Assembly (NCBI GenBank): GCA_937928295.1
Contig: CALEYY010000340.1
Location: 1 to 6,959 of the forward strand
DNA length: 6,959 nt
Reading direction: 5' to 3'
Source: an uncultured Moraxellaceae bacterium
GTDB taxonomy: Bacteria > Pseudomonadota > Gammaproteobacteria > Pseudomonadales > Moraxellaceae
Both the position numbers and the translations under genes were made by a program. Shown here piece after piece: positions 1 to 5,649 of this stretch (position 1 is the stretch's first letter; each line of letters starts with the position of its first letter). The notes under the pieces are model-generated. The model did no database searches and had not been told where the DNA came from. It was given only the letters and a program-made list of their open reading frames with translations.

Positions 1-192
1 GTGTTCTTTTACAAGACGCCGGCTGCGTTGAGTGCGAAAAGATCGGCCAAGCCCTAAAACAAAAATCGCCTCAAGTAGAGACGATTTTCCAGAGCCATTG
101 GCGCCATGAATCAGATTGATCTGTGAGCCCGGCTCGATTTGAACCTGCGCCAAATTTCGAAACTGCGCAATTTCAAGCCTGACCAAGCTCAC
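1..192 (-). CDS. recF: RecF, N-terminal 64 residues (cut by window edge)
   Basis: RecF is a cytosolic SMC-like ATPase that works with RecO and RecR to load RecA at single-strand gaps. The 64 visible codons begin MSLVRLEIAQFRNL, matching the family opening MSLxRLxIxxFRN, and contain the Walker A loop GANGSGKSS at about residues 30-38, followed by LLEAIFVLGLGRSFRT, also typical of RecF. The start is GTG at 190-192: it puts the conserved MSL at residue 1 and leaves 18 bases after the dnaN stop. I see no clear Shine-Dalgarno sequence before it, so translation may be coupled to dnaN. The gene runs off the left edge of the window; the Walker B and signature regions are outside. Identity is secure from motif and position behind dnaA-dnaN. 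Confidence 0.95.
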   Translation of the reverse strand, partial: MSLVRLEIAQFRNLAQVQIEPGSQINLIHGANGSGKSSLLEAIFVLGLGRSFRTQRSRRLVKEH

Positions 193-210
193 AGCGAATA
201 TGACATGTCG

Positions 211-1323
211 TTACAAGCGCATCGGCATAACGACATAGAGCGCGTCAGACTGCTCGTCATCGTTATCCTGAATCAATGCCGAACTGTTGGTGTCGCCCAG
301 GATAGCCTTGGTGTAAGCGCCCTGCAGTGCGTTCAGCACATCCAGCACATAGCCCACATTAAAGCCGATTTCCAAATCTTTGCCGGAATACTCCACTTGC
401 AACTCTTCTTCGGCTTCTTCCTGATCCGGGTTTGTCGCCAGAATTTTCAGCTGGTCACCGGTGATCTGCAAACGAACACCACGGAATTTCTCGTTGCAGA
501 GAATCGCCGCACGCTGCAAGGATGACTTGAGTTCTTCACGACCAGCCACCAGAGTACGATCGCCGCCCTTTGGCAGAACACGCTCGTAATCCGGGAAACG
601 GCCATCGATCAATTTCGAGGTGAATGTCACCGCGCCGACCGTCACACGCAAATGATTGCTGCCCAACGTCAGCGTGACTTCGGCATCATCATCGGAAAGC
701 AGGCGGGCCAGCTCTTGAATACCTTTCCTTGGCACAATAACCTGAGTCTTTTCAGTAACTTGGCCAGAAATAGTGGCATCGCAAAGTGCCAAACGATGGC
801 CATCTGTAGCCACCACACGCAAACGACCCTGAGTAACTTCAAACAACATGCCGTTCAGGTAATAGCGAACATCCTGCTGAGCCATCGCAAAGGAGGTTTT
901 GTCGATGAGACGCTTCAGCGACTTCTGTGAGAGCGTCATGGTCAACGAGCCCGACAGGGTGTCTTCCAGATTCGGAAAGTCATTAGCCGGCAGTGTGGAC
1001 AGCGTGTAGCGGCTTTTGCCTGAACGCAGCAGCAGACGCTGGCCATCGAGCGAAAGCTCCACCATCGCTGTAGAGGGCAGGGCGCGACAGATGTCCAGCA
1101 GCTTGCGACAAGGCACCGTGATGCGGCCGTTGCTGGCGTCTGCCGTCAACTCATGACGCGCCACCAGCTCGACCTCGAGGTCGGTGCCGGTCATGGCGAG
1201 CTGACCGCCCTCAACCACCATCAGCACATTGGATAGCACCTGAAGCGTCTGTCGCTTTTCCACCACACCTGAAACCTGTTGCAGAGGCTTCAACAATTGA
1301 TCGCGCGTCATCGACAATTTCAT
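211..1323 (-). CDS. dnaN: DNA polymerase III beta subunit (sliding clamp)
   Basis: The beta clamp is a dimeric ring that encircles DNA and tethers DNA polymerase III and other repair and replication factors. The protein aligns with E. coli DnaN along its whole length: LLKPLQQVSG near the N terminus, TGTDLEVE at about 46-53, STLPANDFPNLED at about 109-121, QDVRYYLNGMLFE at about 150-162, VATDGHRLA at about 171-179, SKLIDGRFPDYERVLPK at about 236-252, and the C-terminal PMRL. The TDGHR segment and the C-terminal methionine region form the pocket that binds clamp-binding motifs. I chose ATG 1321-1323 (370 residues; E. coli has 366) because an AGGA lies 8 bases upstream and the family starts MKxxxxR; the in-frame ATG at 1327-1329 would add only M-T and sits 2 bases from the same AGGA. 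It follows dnaA by a 15-17 base gap and precedes recF by 18 bases, so dnaA-dnaN-recF is probably one operon. Confidence 0.97.
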   Translation of the reverse strand: MKLSMTRDQLLKPLQQVSGVVEKRQTLQVLSNVLMVVEGGQLAMTGTDLEVELVARHELTADASNGRITVPCRKLLDICRALPSTAMVELSLDGQRLLLRSGKSRYTLSTLPANDFPNLEDTLSGSLTMTLSQKSLKRLIDKTSFAMAQQDVRYYLNGMLFEVTQGRLRVVATDGHRLALCDATISGQVTEKTQVIVPRKGIQELARLLSDDDAEVTLTLGSNHLRVTVGAVTFTSKLIDGRFPDYERVLPKGGDRTLVAGREELKSSLQRAAILCNEKFRGVRLQITGDQLKILATNPDQEEAEEELQVEYSGKDLEIGFNVGYVLDVLNALQGAYTKAILGDTNSSALIQDNDDEQSDALYVVMPMRL

Positions 1324-1331
1324 CGTCATAT

Positions 1332-1335
1332 TCCT
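1332..1335 (-). promoter_or_regulatory. Ribosome binding site that decides the dnaN start
   Basis: AGGA on the minus strand sits 8 bases before the ATG at 1321-1323 and only 2 bases before the ATG at 1327-1329. Normal spacing is about 5-10 bases, so this favours the downstream ATG as the dnaN start. Confidence 0.55.
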
Positions 1336-1338
1336 AGG

Positions 1339-2706
1339 TCAAGCCTGCAGCAGGCGTAGCAAATTGTTGTAATCTTCGTCGAACTGGGGCTCTTCTGCGC
1401 GCAATTCACGTACTTTTTCACAAGCGTGTATCACCGTACTATGGTCTCTGCCATCAAAGGCAAGACCGATTTCAGGATAGCTGTTCTGCGTCAGTTCGCG
1501 GGAAAGCGCCATCGCCATCTGACGAGGTCTGGCGAATCCACGATTGCGCTTCTTGCCCGTGAGCTCGCGCAGATTGATGCGATAGTACTCGGCCACGACA
1601 CGCTGAATGTTGTCGATATTAAACTGCCTTGCACGAACAAGCAGCAGGTCGCGCAAGGCTTCTTTGACTAATTCCAGCGATACCGGCAAGCCGCGAAAAC
1701 GCGCCGTCGCGATGACTTTGTTAAGCGCCCCCTCCAGCTCCCGCACATTGCCCTGAACATGCTCCGCAATAAAGTGCGCTGACTCCACAGGCAAGCCCAT
1801 GCCAATCGAGCCTGACTTCTTCAGCAAGATCGCCACACGCGTCTCTTTGTCGGGCGGGTCCACCTGAATAGACAATCCCCAGGAAAATCGCGACTTCAGG
1901 CGATCATCCATATTGTTGATTTCTTTAGGAATACGGTCAGAAGTCATGATGATCTGCCGTGACTCCTGCAACAACGAGTTAAAGGTGTGGAAAAACTCGT
2001 CCTGCGTGCTTTCCTTTTTAGCAAAGAATTGGATGTCGTCGATCAGCAGGGCATCCAGCGAGCGATAGAGGCGTTTGAAGTCGCTCATCATGCCGCGTTG
2101 CAAGGCCGTGATGAAGTCGCCGACAAAGCGCTCCGAAGTCAGGTACATGACCCGCGCGGACGGATTTCTCCGCAAGATTTCATTGCCTACAGCATGCATC
2201 AAGTGGGTTTTACCCAAGCCGGTAGGGCCGTAGATAAACAACGGATTGGAATGCGGCGCGCCAGGGTTGTCAGCAGCCTGCAAACACCCCGCATGTGCCA
2301 GCTGAGCGCCTTTGCCGGCCACAAAATTGTCGAAGGTGAACAAAGGATTGAGACTACTTGCCGGACGAGGCAAAGGCTCAACCACAGGCTTAGGGCTAGC
2401 ACTGACCGTTTGCAAGCCTTTCACCTGACGACCGGTTTCCGGCGCATTTGGCGCTCGGTCACCACGGCTACCAACACGAATCGTGACCTGCTCGATACGA
2501 CCCGAGCTGATATCCATCACTAGCACCTGAATGCGAGCAAGGAACTTGTCTTGAATATGACGAACAAAAAATGGATTGGGCGCTAGCAGTACCAAGGCAT
2601 TTGCAGCCTCATCCGCTTGCAGCGGGCGTATCCACATCTGAAAAAGATTGGACTGAAACTCGCTTTCCAAAATGGCAAGAACCTGCCCCCACACACTACC
2701 TGACAT
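1339..2706 (-). CDS. dnaA: Chromosomal replication initiator DnaA
   Basis: DnaA is the AAA+ ATPase that binds 9-base boxes in oriC, opens the origin and recruits DnaB helicase; it also represses its own gene in many bacteria. At 455 residues it is near the E. coli length of 467. Domain I (about 1-80) has the W-x-x-x-L...F-x-x-W-I-R-P-L pattern; a short proline-rich linker (about 85-118) is domain II. The AAA+ domain (about 120-335) shows FTFDNFVAGK, Walker A GPTGLGKT (160-167), Walker B LLIDDIQ (220-226), sensor 1 MTSDRIPKEI (254-263), the arginine finger in LKSRF (R273) and sensor 2 in VRELEGALN (321-329). Domain IV carries ARPRQMAMALSRELT and the DNA-binding signature GRDHSTVIHACEKV (419-432). 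The Walker A proline is unusual: most DnaA proteins have GG at that site. ATG 2704-2706 matches the usual N terminus. A DnaA box lies 6 bases upstream of this start codon. All catalytic residues appear intact. Confidence 0.98.
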   Translation of the reverse strand: MSGSVWGQVLAILESEFQSNLFQMWIRPLQADEAANALVLLAPNPFFVRHIQDKFLARIQVLVMDISSGRIEQVTIRVGSRGDRAPNAPETGRQVKGLQTVSASPKPVVEPLPRPASSLNPLFTFDNFVAGKGAQLAHAGCLQAADNPGAPHSNPLFIYGPTGLGKTHLMHAVGNEILRRNPSARVMYLTSERFVGDFITALQRGMMSDFKRLYRSLDALLIDDIQFFAKKESTQDEFFHTFNSLLQESRQIIMTSDRIPKEINNMDDRLKSRFSWGLSIQVDPPDKETRVAILLKKSGSIGMGLPVESAHFIAEHVQGNVRELEGALNKVIATARFRGLPVSLELVKEALRDLLLVRARQFNIDNIQRVVAEYYRINLRELTGKKRNRGFARPRQMAMALSRELTQNSYPEIGLAFDGRDHSTVIHACEKVRELRAEEPQFDEDYNNLLRLLQA

Positions 2707-2712
2707 CTGAAT

Positions 2713-2721
2713 TTGTCCACA
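2713..2721 (+). promoter_or_regulatory. DnaA box (TTGTCCACA), next to the dnaA start
   Basis: It differs from the consensus TTATCCACA at one position. It lies 6 bases upstream of the dnaA ATG, and its minus-strand TGGA is the only Shine-Dalgarno-like sequence there, about 9 bases from the ATG. Binding here could block dnaA expression, which is an inference from the known autoregulation of dnaA. Confidence 0.6.
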
Positions 2722-2767
2722 AGTAAAAATGAGATTCTACAAGGCTCGTAGCCTACCACTTGAAAAA

Positions 2768-2776
2768 ATATCCACA
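2768..2776 (+). promoter_or_regulatory. DnaA box (ATATCCACA)
   Basis: One mismatch from TTATCCACA, at the first base. It lies 47 bases beyond the dnaA-proximal box, in the same orientation. Confidence 0.6.
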
Positions 2777-2789
2777 AGCAAAAGCATGC

Positions 2790-2798
2790 TGTCGATAA
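2790..2798 (-). promoter_or_regulatory. DnaA box (TTATCGACA), minus strand
   Basis: One mismatch from TTATCCACA, at position 6. It is the only box I found on the opposite strand, 13 bases from the preceding plus-strand box, so the two face each other. Confidence 0.45.
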
Positions 2799-2859
2799 AA
2801 TTGGTGATAAGCCTGTCACCGGAACACCTGAAAGATGTAGTGAACTCCGATGCATGAAC

Positions 2860-2868
2860 TTATCCACA
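2860..2868 (+). promoter_or_regulatory. DnaA box, perfect consensus TTATCCACA
   Basis: An exact match to the E. coli R1/R4-type DnaA box. As the strongest site in the gap it is the best candidate for the constitutively bound anchor box. It lies about 40 bases from the start of the A+T-rich stretch. Confidence 0.85.
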
Positions 2869-2906
2869 ATTGAACACAGGTAAGGAAGCCGGGTCAAACG
2901 TCACTG

Positions 2907-3057
2907 AACAACAACTTTTTATTTTTTCAAGTCTTTGATCTTGAATGCTAAAAATGGCTTATCAACAGATCTTGCTCGAGTCTAAAACAATCACTAAAGC
3001 TCTTAAGATCTAAATATCTTTTTAAAAGCATGTTGATCAATGTGAATTGTCTATAAG
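2907..3057. promoter_or_regulatory. A+T-rich stretch, candidate DNA unwinding element
   Basis: By direct count 2901-2960 has 17 G/C of 60 and 3001-3060 has 15 of 60, far below the flanking genes. It includes the T-rich run at 2915-2927 and the segment 3011-3027, which has a single G/C in 17 bases. The segments starting GATCTTG (2937, 2968) and GATCTAAATATC (3007) resemble the GATC-led 13-mers of the E. coli unwinding element only loosely. Which part melts cannot be told from sequence. Confidence 0.55.
2959..2967 (+). promoter_or_regulatory. DnaA box (TTATCAACA)
   Basis: One mismatch from TTATCCACA, at position 6. It lies inside the A+T-rich half of the origin and is followed immediately by a GATC site (2968-2971), so methylation state could affect binding here; that last point is inference. 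Confidence 0.5.
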
Positions 3058-3095
3058 TACAAAGCCAAGCTCTGATCTAGCTAAGCAGATAGGGT

Positions 3096-3124
3096 TTGAC
3101 AGAAAGCCTTGGAGTCACTAATAT
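3096..3124 (+). promoter_or_regulatory. Sigma-70 promoter of the rpmH operon
   Basis: A perfect -35 TTGACA (3096-3101) and a -10 TAATAT (3119-3124) are separated by the ideal 17 bases. Transcription would begin near 3131, giving a leader of about 42 bases. The bases just after the -10 are CGCGCACC, a G+C-rich discriminator of the kind seen at promoters under negative stringent (ppGpp) control, which suits a ribosomal protein gene. Regulation is inferred; the promoter itself is strong on sequence alone. Confidence 0.85.
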
Positions 3125-3172
3125 CGCGCACCTTTCCGCCCAGTCGGGCTTGAACAGATCGGATCACAGATC

Positions 3173-3307
3173 ATGAAGCGTACTTTCCAACCCAGCACCA
3201 TCAAGCAAAAGCGTACTCACGGTTTCCGTGCACGCATGGCCACCAAGAACGGTCGCGCAGTTCTCGCTCGTCGTCGCGCCAAAGGTCGCAAGCGTCTGAC
3301 TGTCTGA
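3173..3307 (+). CDS. rpmH: 50S ribosomal protein L34
   Basis: L34 is a small, highly basic protein of the large ribosomal subunit that binds 23S rRNA. The 44-residue reading frame starts MKRTFQPSTIKQKRTHGFRA and continues with RMATKNGRAVLARRRAKGRK, then ends RLTV; this is almost identical to other gammaproteobacterial L34 proteins. E. coli L34 has 46 residues, while the 44-residue form is common in Pseudomonas and Acinetobacter. Start ATG 3173-3175 is fixed by the conserved MKRTFQPS. There is no strong Shine-Dalgarno sequence: upstream lie three GATC sites within 16 bases. It is the first gene of the rpmH-rnpA-yidD-yidC unit, 19 bases ahead of rnpA, and is driven by the promoter at 3096-3124. 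Confidence 0.98.
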   Translation: MKRTFQPSTIKQKRTHGFRARMATKNGRAVLARRRAKGRKRLTV

Positions 3308-3326
3308 GACACTCCAGTCTGAGATC

Positions 3327-3704
3327 GTGACTGAACAGCGTTTTCCACCAGCCGCGAGGCTGCTGACACCAGCAGACTTCAAAGGCGTGATGGACAACGC
3401 TGTTTTCAAGTCGAATCTCAACCAGCTCCTCTTGCTGGCAAAGCCTTCGGCTACACCACAAGCCCGCATCGGCTTTGTGATAGCGCGCAAAAAAGTCAAA
3501 CGAGCTCTGGATCGCAATCGCATAAAACGCGTTTGTCGCGATCATTTTCGGCATCTGCAAGCAGATATGCCGGCTTTAGACATCGTTTATCTGGCAAGAC
3601 AAAACCTTCAAACACTCGACAATACAGCGCTGCGATCATTGCTCGATGAAGGCTATCGCCAACTCAAGCGCAAAGCCTTGAAGCATGCTCAGGTGGCATC
3701 GTGA
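3327..3704 (+). CDS. rnpA: Ribonuclease P protein component
   Basis: RnpA is the basic protein partner of the M1 RNA in RNase P, which removes 5' leaders from precursor tRNAs. At 125 residues it fits the family (E. coli 119). The N-terminal RLLTPADFKGVM is typical, and the RNR signature helix is clear at about 54-73: ARKKVKRALDRNRIKRVCRD, with R63-N64-R65 at its centre. The C-terminal LDEGYRQLKRK is the usual amphipathic end. The start is GTG 3327-3329, a start codon also used by E. coli rnpA; there is no good Shine-Dalgarno sequence, so coupling to rpmH 19 bases upstream is likely. The stop codon overlaps the yidD start (GTGA). Co-transcription with rpmH links tRNA processing to ribosome synthesis. 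Confidence 0.96.
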   Translation: MTEQRFPPAARLLTPADFKGVMDNAVFKSNLNQLLLLAKPSATPQARIGFVIARKKVKRALDRNRIKRVCRDHFRHLQADMPALDIVYLARQNLQTLDNTALRSLLDEGYRQLKRKALKHAQVAS

Positions 3705-3940
3705 AATGGCTGTTCATAGGTCTGATTCAAACCTATCGCTACTTCATCAGTCCGTTTCTTGCGCCCCGTTGCCGCTTTGAACCCTCATGCTCCAGCTACG
3801 CCTTGCAGGCATTCAGTGAATGGCCCTGGTGGCGAGCAATTTATTTGACAATACATCGTCTCGGAAGATGCCACCCCGGCTGCTCGGGTGGTTATGATCC
3901 CGTACCTGAAAATCACTCTTCACATCGGCAGGAACCGTAA
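3701..3940 (+). CDS. yidD: Membrane protein insertion efficiency factor YidD
   Basis: YidD is a small inner-membrane-associated protein that assists YidC-dependent membrane protein insertion. The 79 residues show the family pattern: an amphipathic N terminus (MKWLFIGLIQTYRYFISPFL), CRFEPSCSSYALQAF at about 24-38, and CHPGCSGGYDPVP at about 57-69, with the conserved cysteines and the G-G-x-D-P-V-P ending. The start is GTG 3701-3703, overlapping the rnpA stop by 4 bases; AGGTGG at 3691-3696 provides a Shine-Dalgarno sequence inside rnpA. The overlap suggests translational coupling. It ends 2 bases before yidC, the functional partner. Confidence 0.96.
   Translation: MKWLFIGLIQTYRYFISPFLAPRCRFEPSCSSYALQAFSEWPWWRAIYLTIHRLGRCHPGCSGGYDPVPENHSSHRQEP
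3930..3934 (+). promoter_or_regulatory. Ribosome binding site of yidC
   Basis: AGGAA lies 8 bases before the yidC ATG and within the last codons of yidD. It supports the ATG at 3943 as the start and shows that yidC is read without a separate leader. Confidence 0.65.
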
Positions 3941-3942
3941 AA

Positions 3943-5649
3943 ATGGAAATCCGTCGCACACTGATACTGATCGCTCTCGCGATAGTCAGTTACTTCCTGT
4001 TTCTCAGCTGGCAGCGTGACTATGCTGCGCCTGCAACTCAGGCCAATACAACAAGCTCGATTGCTGCTCCTTCGCTGAAAAGCACAGAGATTCCTTCTGC
4101 ACCAGTATCAGCATCCGGTGATGTTCCTGTCGTTGCCACAGCGGTTACAGCCGAGCCTACCGAAACAGCAAAGATGGATTCCGTCAGCAGCAATCAGTCT
4201 GTGGTTTCAGTCAAGACAGATGTACTGGCACTGAGAATTGATCTGCAGGGTGGTGACATTACCCAGGTTGCACTGCCGAAATACACGAAAAAAGTGGATA
4301 CCACGGAACCCTTGGTACTAATGGATCAAAGTGCCGAGCGCCTGTATATCGCCCAAAGTGGCTTGATCAGTGTTGCAGGGCAGGCAGGTGGTCTTGACGA
4401 CAATGCTGCAGGTCGTCCTCAGTATCAGGTTGCTCATAGCGAATTTGTGTTGCCTGAAAATCAGCAGGCCATGCAGGTGGTGTTGAAAACAATCACAGCT
4501 GAAGGCGTTGAAGTTCAAAAGATCTTTGAATTCAAGCGTGGCGATTACCGCATCAATGTGCGCTATGTGGTCAAGAATAACGGTGCTCAACCGTGGACAG
4601 GCCTGATGTTTGGTCAGCTGAAGCGTGACAACAGCACTGATCCAAGTGCTGATACGCACTCGTTTGGCATGGTTACATTCCTCGGTGGCGCCTGGTGGAC
4701 ACCGGAAAAGACCTATAACAAGCTGGCCCTGGCCAAGTTTGCCAAAGAGCCGTTGAACACAACGGTGCCGGGTGGCTGGGTTGCCATGGTTCAGCACTAT
4801 TTTGTGGCTGCCTGGATTCCCAGCGCAAAAACGCAGAATGTGATCTCTTCACGCGTGTCGAAGAATGGTGCAGAAAACTTCATTGGCTTTACCTCGCCAG
4901 CGATTGTTGTTGCGCCTGGCACCGAAGCCAGCACCGAAGCCGCGTTCTATGCAGGCCCGAAAATCCAGGATCACCTCAAGGCCTTGTCACCGGGTCTGGA
5001 GCTGACCGTTGACTATGGCTGGCTCTGGCCAGTGGCACAGTTCCTGTTCTGGCTGCTGAAAACCATTCACGGCTTCCTGGGCAACTGGGGCTGGTCAATT
5101 GTGATGCTGACCATTCTGGTCAAGGCCGCGTTCTTCCATCTGTCTGCCACCAGCTATCGCTCCATGGCCAACATGCGCCGTGTCATGCCTGAAATGCAGC
5201 GCATGAAAGAGCAGTTCGGTAGCGATCGCGCCAAGTTGTCACAGGCGATGATGGAGTTGTACAAGAAGGAAAAGATCAATCCGCTGGGTGGTTGTTTGCC
5301 AATTCTGGTGCAGATGCCGGTATTCATTGCCTTGTACTGGACGCTGATGGAGTCGGTAGAACTTCGCCATGCTGGCTGGATACTCTGGATCAAGGATTTG
5401 TCTTTGCTTGATCCGTACTACATTTTGCCGCTGCTGATGGGCGTCACCATGTTTGTGCAGCAGTCGCTGAATCCGGCTCCACAGGATCCGACACAGGCCA
5501 AGATGATGAAGTTCATGCCGGTTGTGTTTACGGTGTTCTTCCTGTGGTTCCCTGCGGGTCTGGTGCTGTACTGGTTGTCCAACAACCTGTTGTCGATTGC
5601 TCAGCAATGGGCCATCACGCGTCAGATCGAAAAAGCCGCTGCCAAGTAA
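3943..5649 (+). CDS. yidC: Membrane protein insertase YidC
   Basis: YidC inserts and folds inner-membrane proteins, alone or with SecYEG. The 568 residues (E. coli 548) follow the gram-negative plan: TM1 at about 7-23, a low-complexity Ala/Ser/Thr/Val-rich linker at about 28-75, the large periplasmic P1 domain to about 355 (with FGMVTFLGGAWWTPEKTY and the GGWVAMVQHYF strand), then the conserved insertase core. Core features are the TM2 region at about 380-400, the cytoplasmic hairpin SYRSMANMRRVMPEMQRMKE (404-423), KEKINPLGGCLPILVQMPVF (442-461), and membrane segments near 488-508 and 524-545. At the place of the hydrophilic-groove arginine (E. coli R366) there is lysine, K394; I believe Lys is tolerated here in other proteobacteria. 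ATG 3943 has AGGAA 8 bases upstream. The gene follows yidD by 2 bases. No terminator is apparent after it. Confidence 0.97.
   Translation: MEIRRTLILIALAIVSYFLFLSWQRDYAAPATQANTTSSIAAPSLKSTEIPSAPVSASGDVPVVATAVTAEPTETAKMDSVSSNQSVVSVKTDVLALRIDLQGGDITQVALPKYTKKVDTTEPLVLMDQSAERLYIAQSGLISVAGQAGGLDDNAAGRPQYQVAHSEFVLPENQQAMQVVLKTITAEGVEVQKIFEFKRGDYRINVRYVVKNNGAQPWTGLMFGQLKRDNSTDPSADTHSFGMVTFLGGAWWTPEKTYNKLALAKFAKEPLNTTVPGGWVAMVQHYFVAAWIPSAKTQNVISSRVSKNGAENFIGFTSPAIVVAPGTEASTEAAFYAGPKIQDHLKALSPGLELTVDYGWLWPVAQFLFWLLKTIHGFLGNWGWSIVMLTILVKAAFFHLSATSYRSMANMRRVMPEMQRMKEQFGSDRAKLSQAMMELYKKEKINPLGGCLPILVQMPVFIALYWTLMESVELRHAGWILWIKDLSLLDPYYILPLLMGVTMFVQQSLNPAPQDPTQAKMMKFMPVVFTVFFLWFPAGLVLYWLSNNLLSIAQQWAITRQIEKAAAK

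Larger units (their letters stand above)
2707..3172. other. oriC: Chromosomal replication origin (oriC), dnaA-rpmH intergenic region
   Basis: This 466-base gap between divergent dnaA and rpmH is the usual place of oriC in Pseudomonas-type gammaproteobacteria. It contains no gene. On the dnaA side lie the DnaA boxes: one perfect TTATCCACA (2860-2868) and single-mismatch versions at 2713-2721, 2768-2776, 2790-2798 (minus) and 2959-2967. On the rpmH side lies an A+T-rich stretch (2907-3057, about 30% G+C) suited to unwinding, with a GATC cluster from 2937 to 3172. The rpmH promoter closes the region. Origin function is inferred from position, boxes and A+T content; it has not been tested. Confidence 0.88.
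2937..3172. repeat. Cluster of eight GATC sites in oriC and the rpmH leader
   Basis: GATC occurs at 2937, 2968, 3007, 3035, 3074, 3157, 3162 and 3169: eight sites in 236 bases. Positions 1-2700 hold about eleven, near the random rate, and 2707-2936 holds none. The first five are 28-39 bases apart, about three to four helical turns. In Dam/SeqA bacteria such clusters mark origins for sequestration after replication; whether this organism has Dam or SeqA is not visible here. Confidence 0.7.

Noticed and set aside
189..206. ATG at 204-206 (minus) reading MSYSL then stop, as an alternative recF start
   Set aside because: It is out of frame with recF, and the GTG at 190-192 gives the conserved MSLxRL opening.
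2734..2739. TAGAAT on the minus strand as the -10 of a dnaA promoter
   Set aside because: Five of six bases match, but no acceptable -35 lies 16-18 bases upstream and it would leave a very short leader.
2583..2897. 104-residue open frame on the minus strand across the dnaA start and oriC
   Set aside because: It overlaps the dnaA 5' end in another frame and the DnaA boxes, and shows no recognisable domain.
3138..3149. GCCC-AGTC-GGGC hairpin in the rpmH leader as a regulatory structure
   Set aside because: The stem is only 4 base pairs, with no U-run and no extension; likely chance.
3164..3560. Two overlapping 119-residue open frames antisense to rpmH and rnpA
   Set aside because: They are shadows of two well-supported genes and show no family features.
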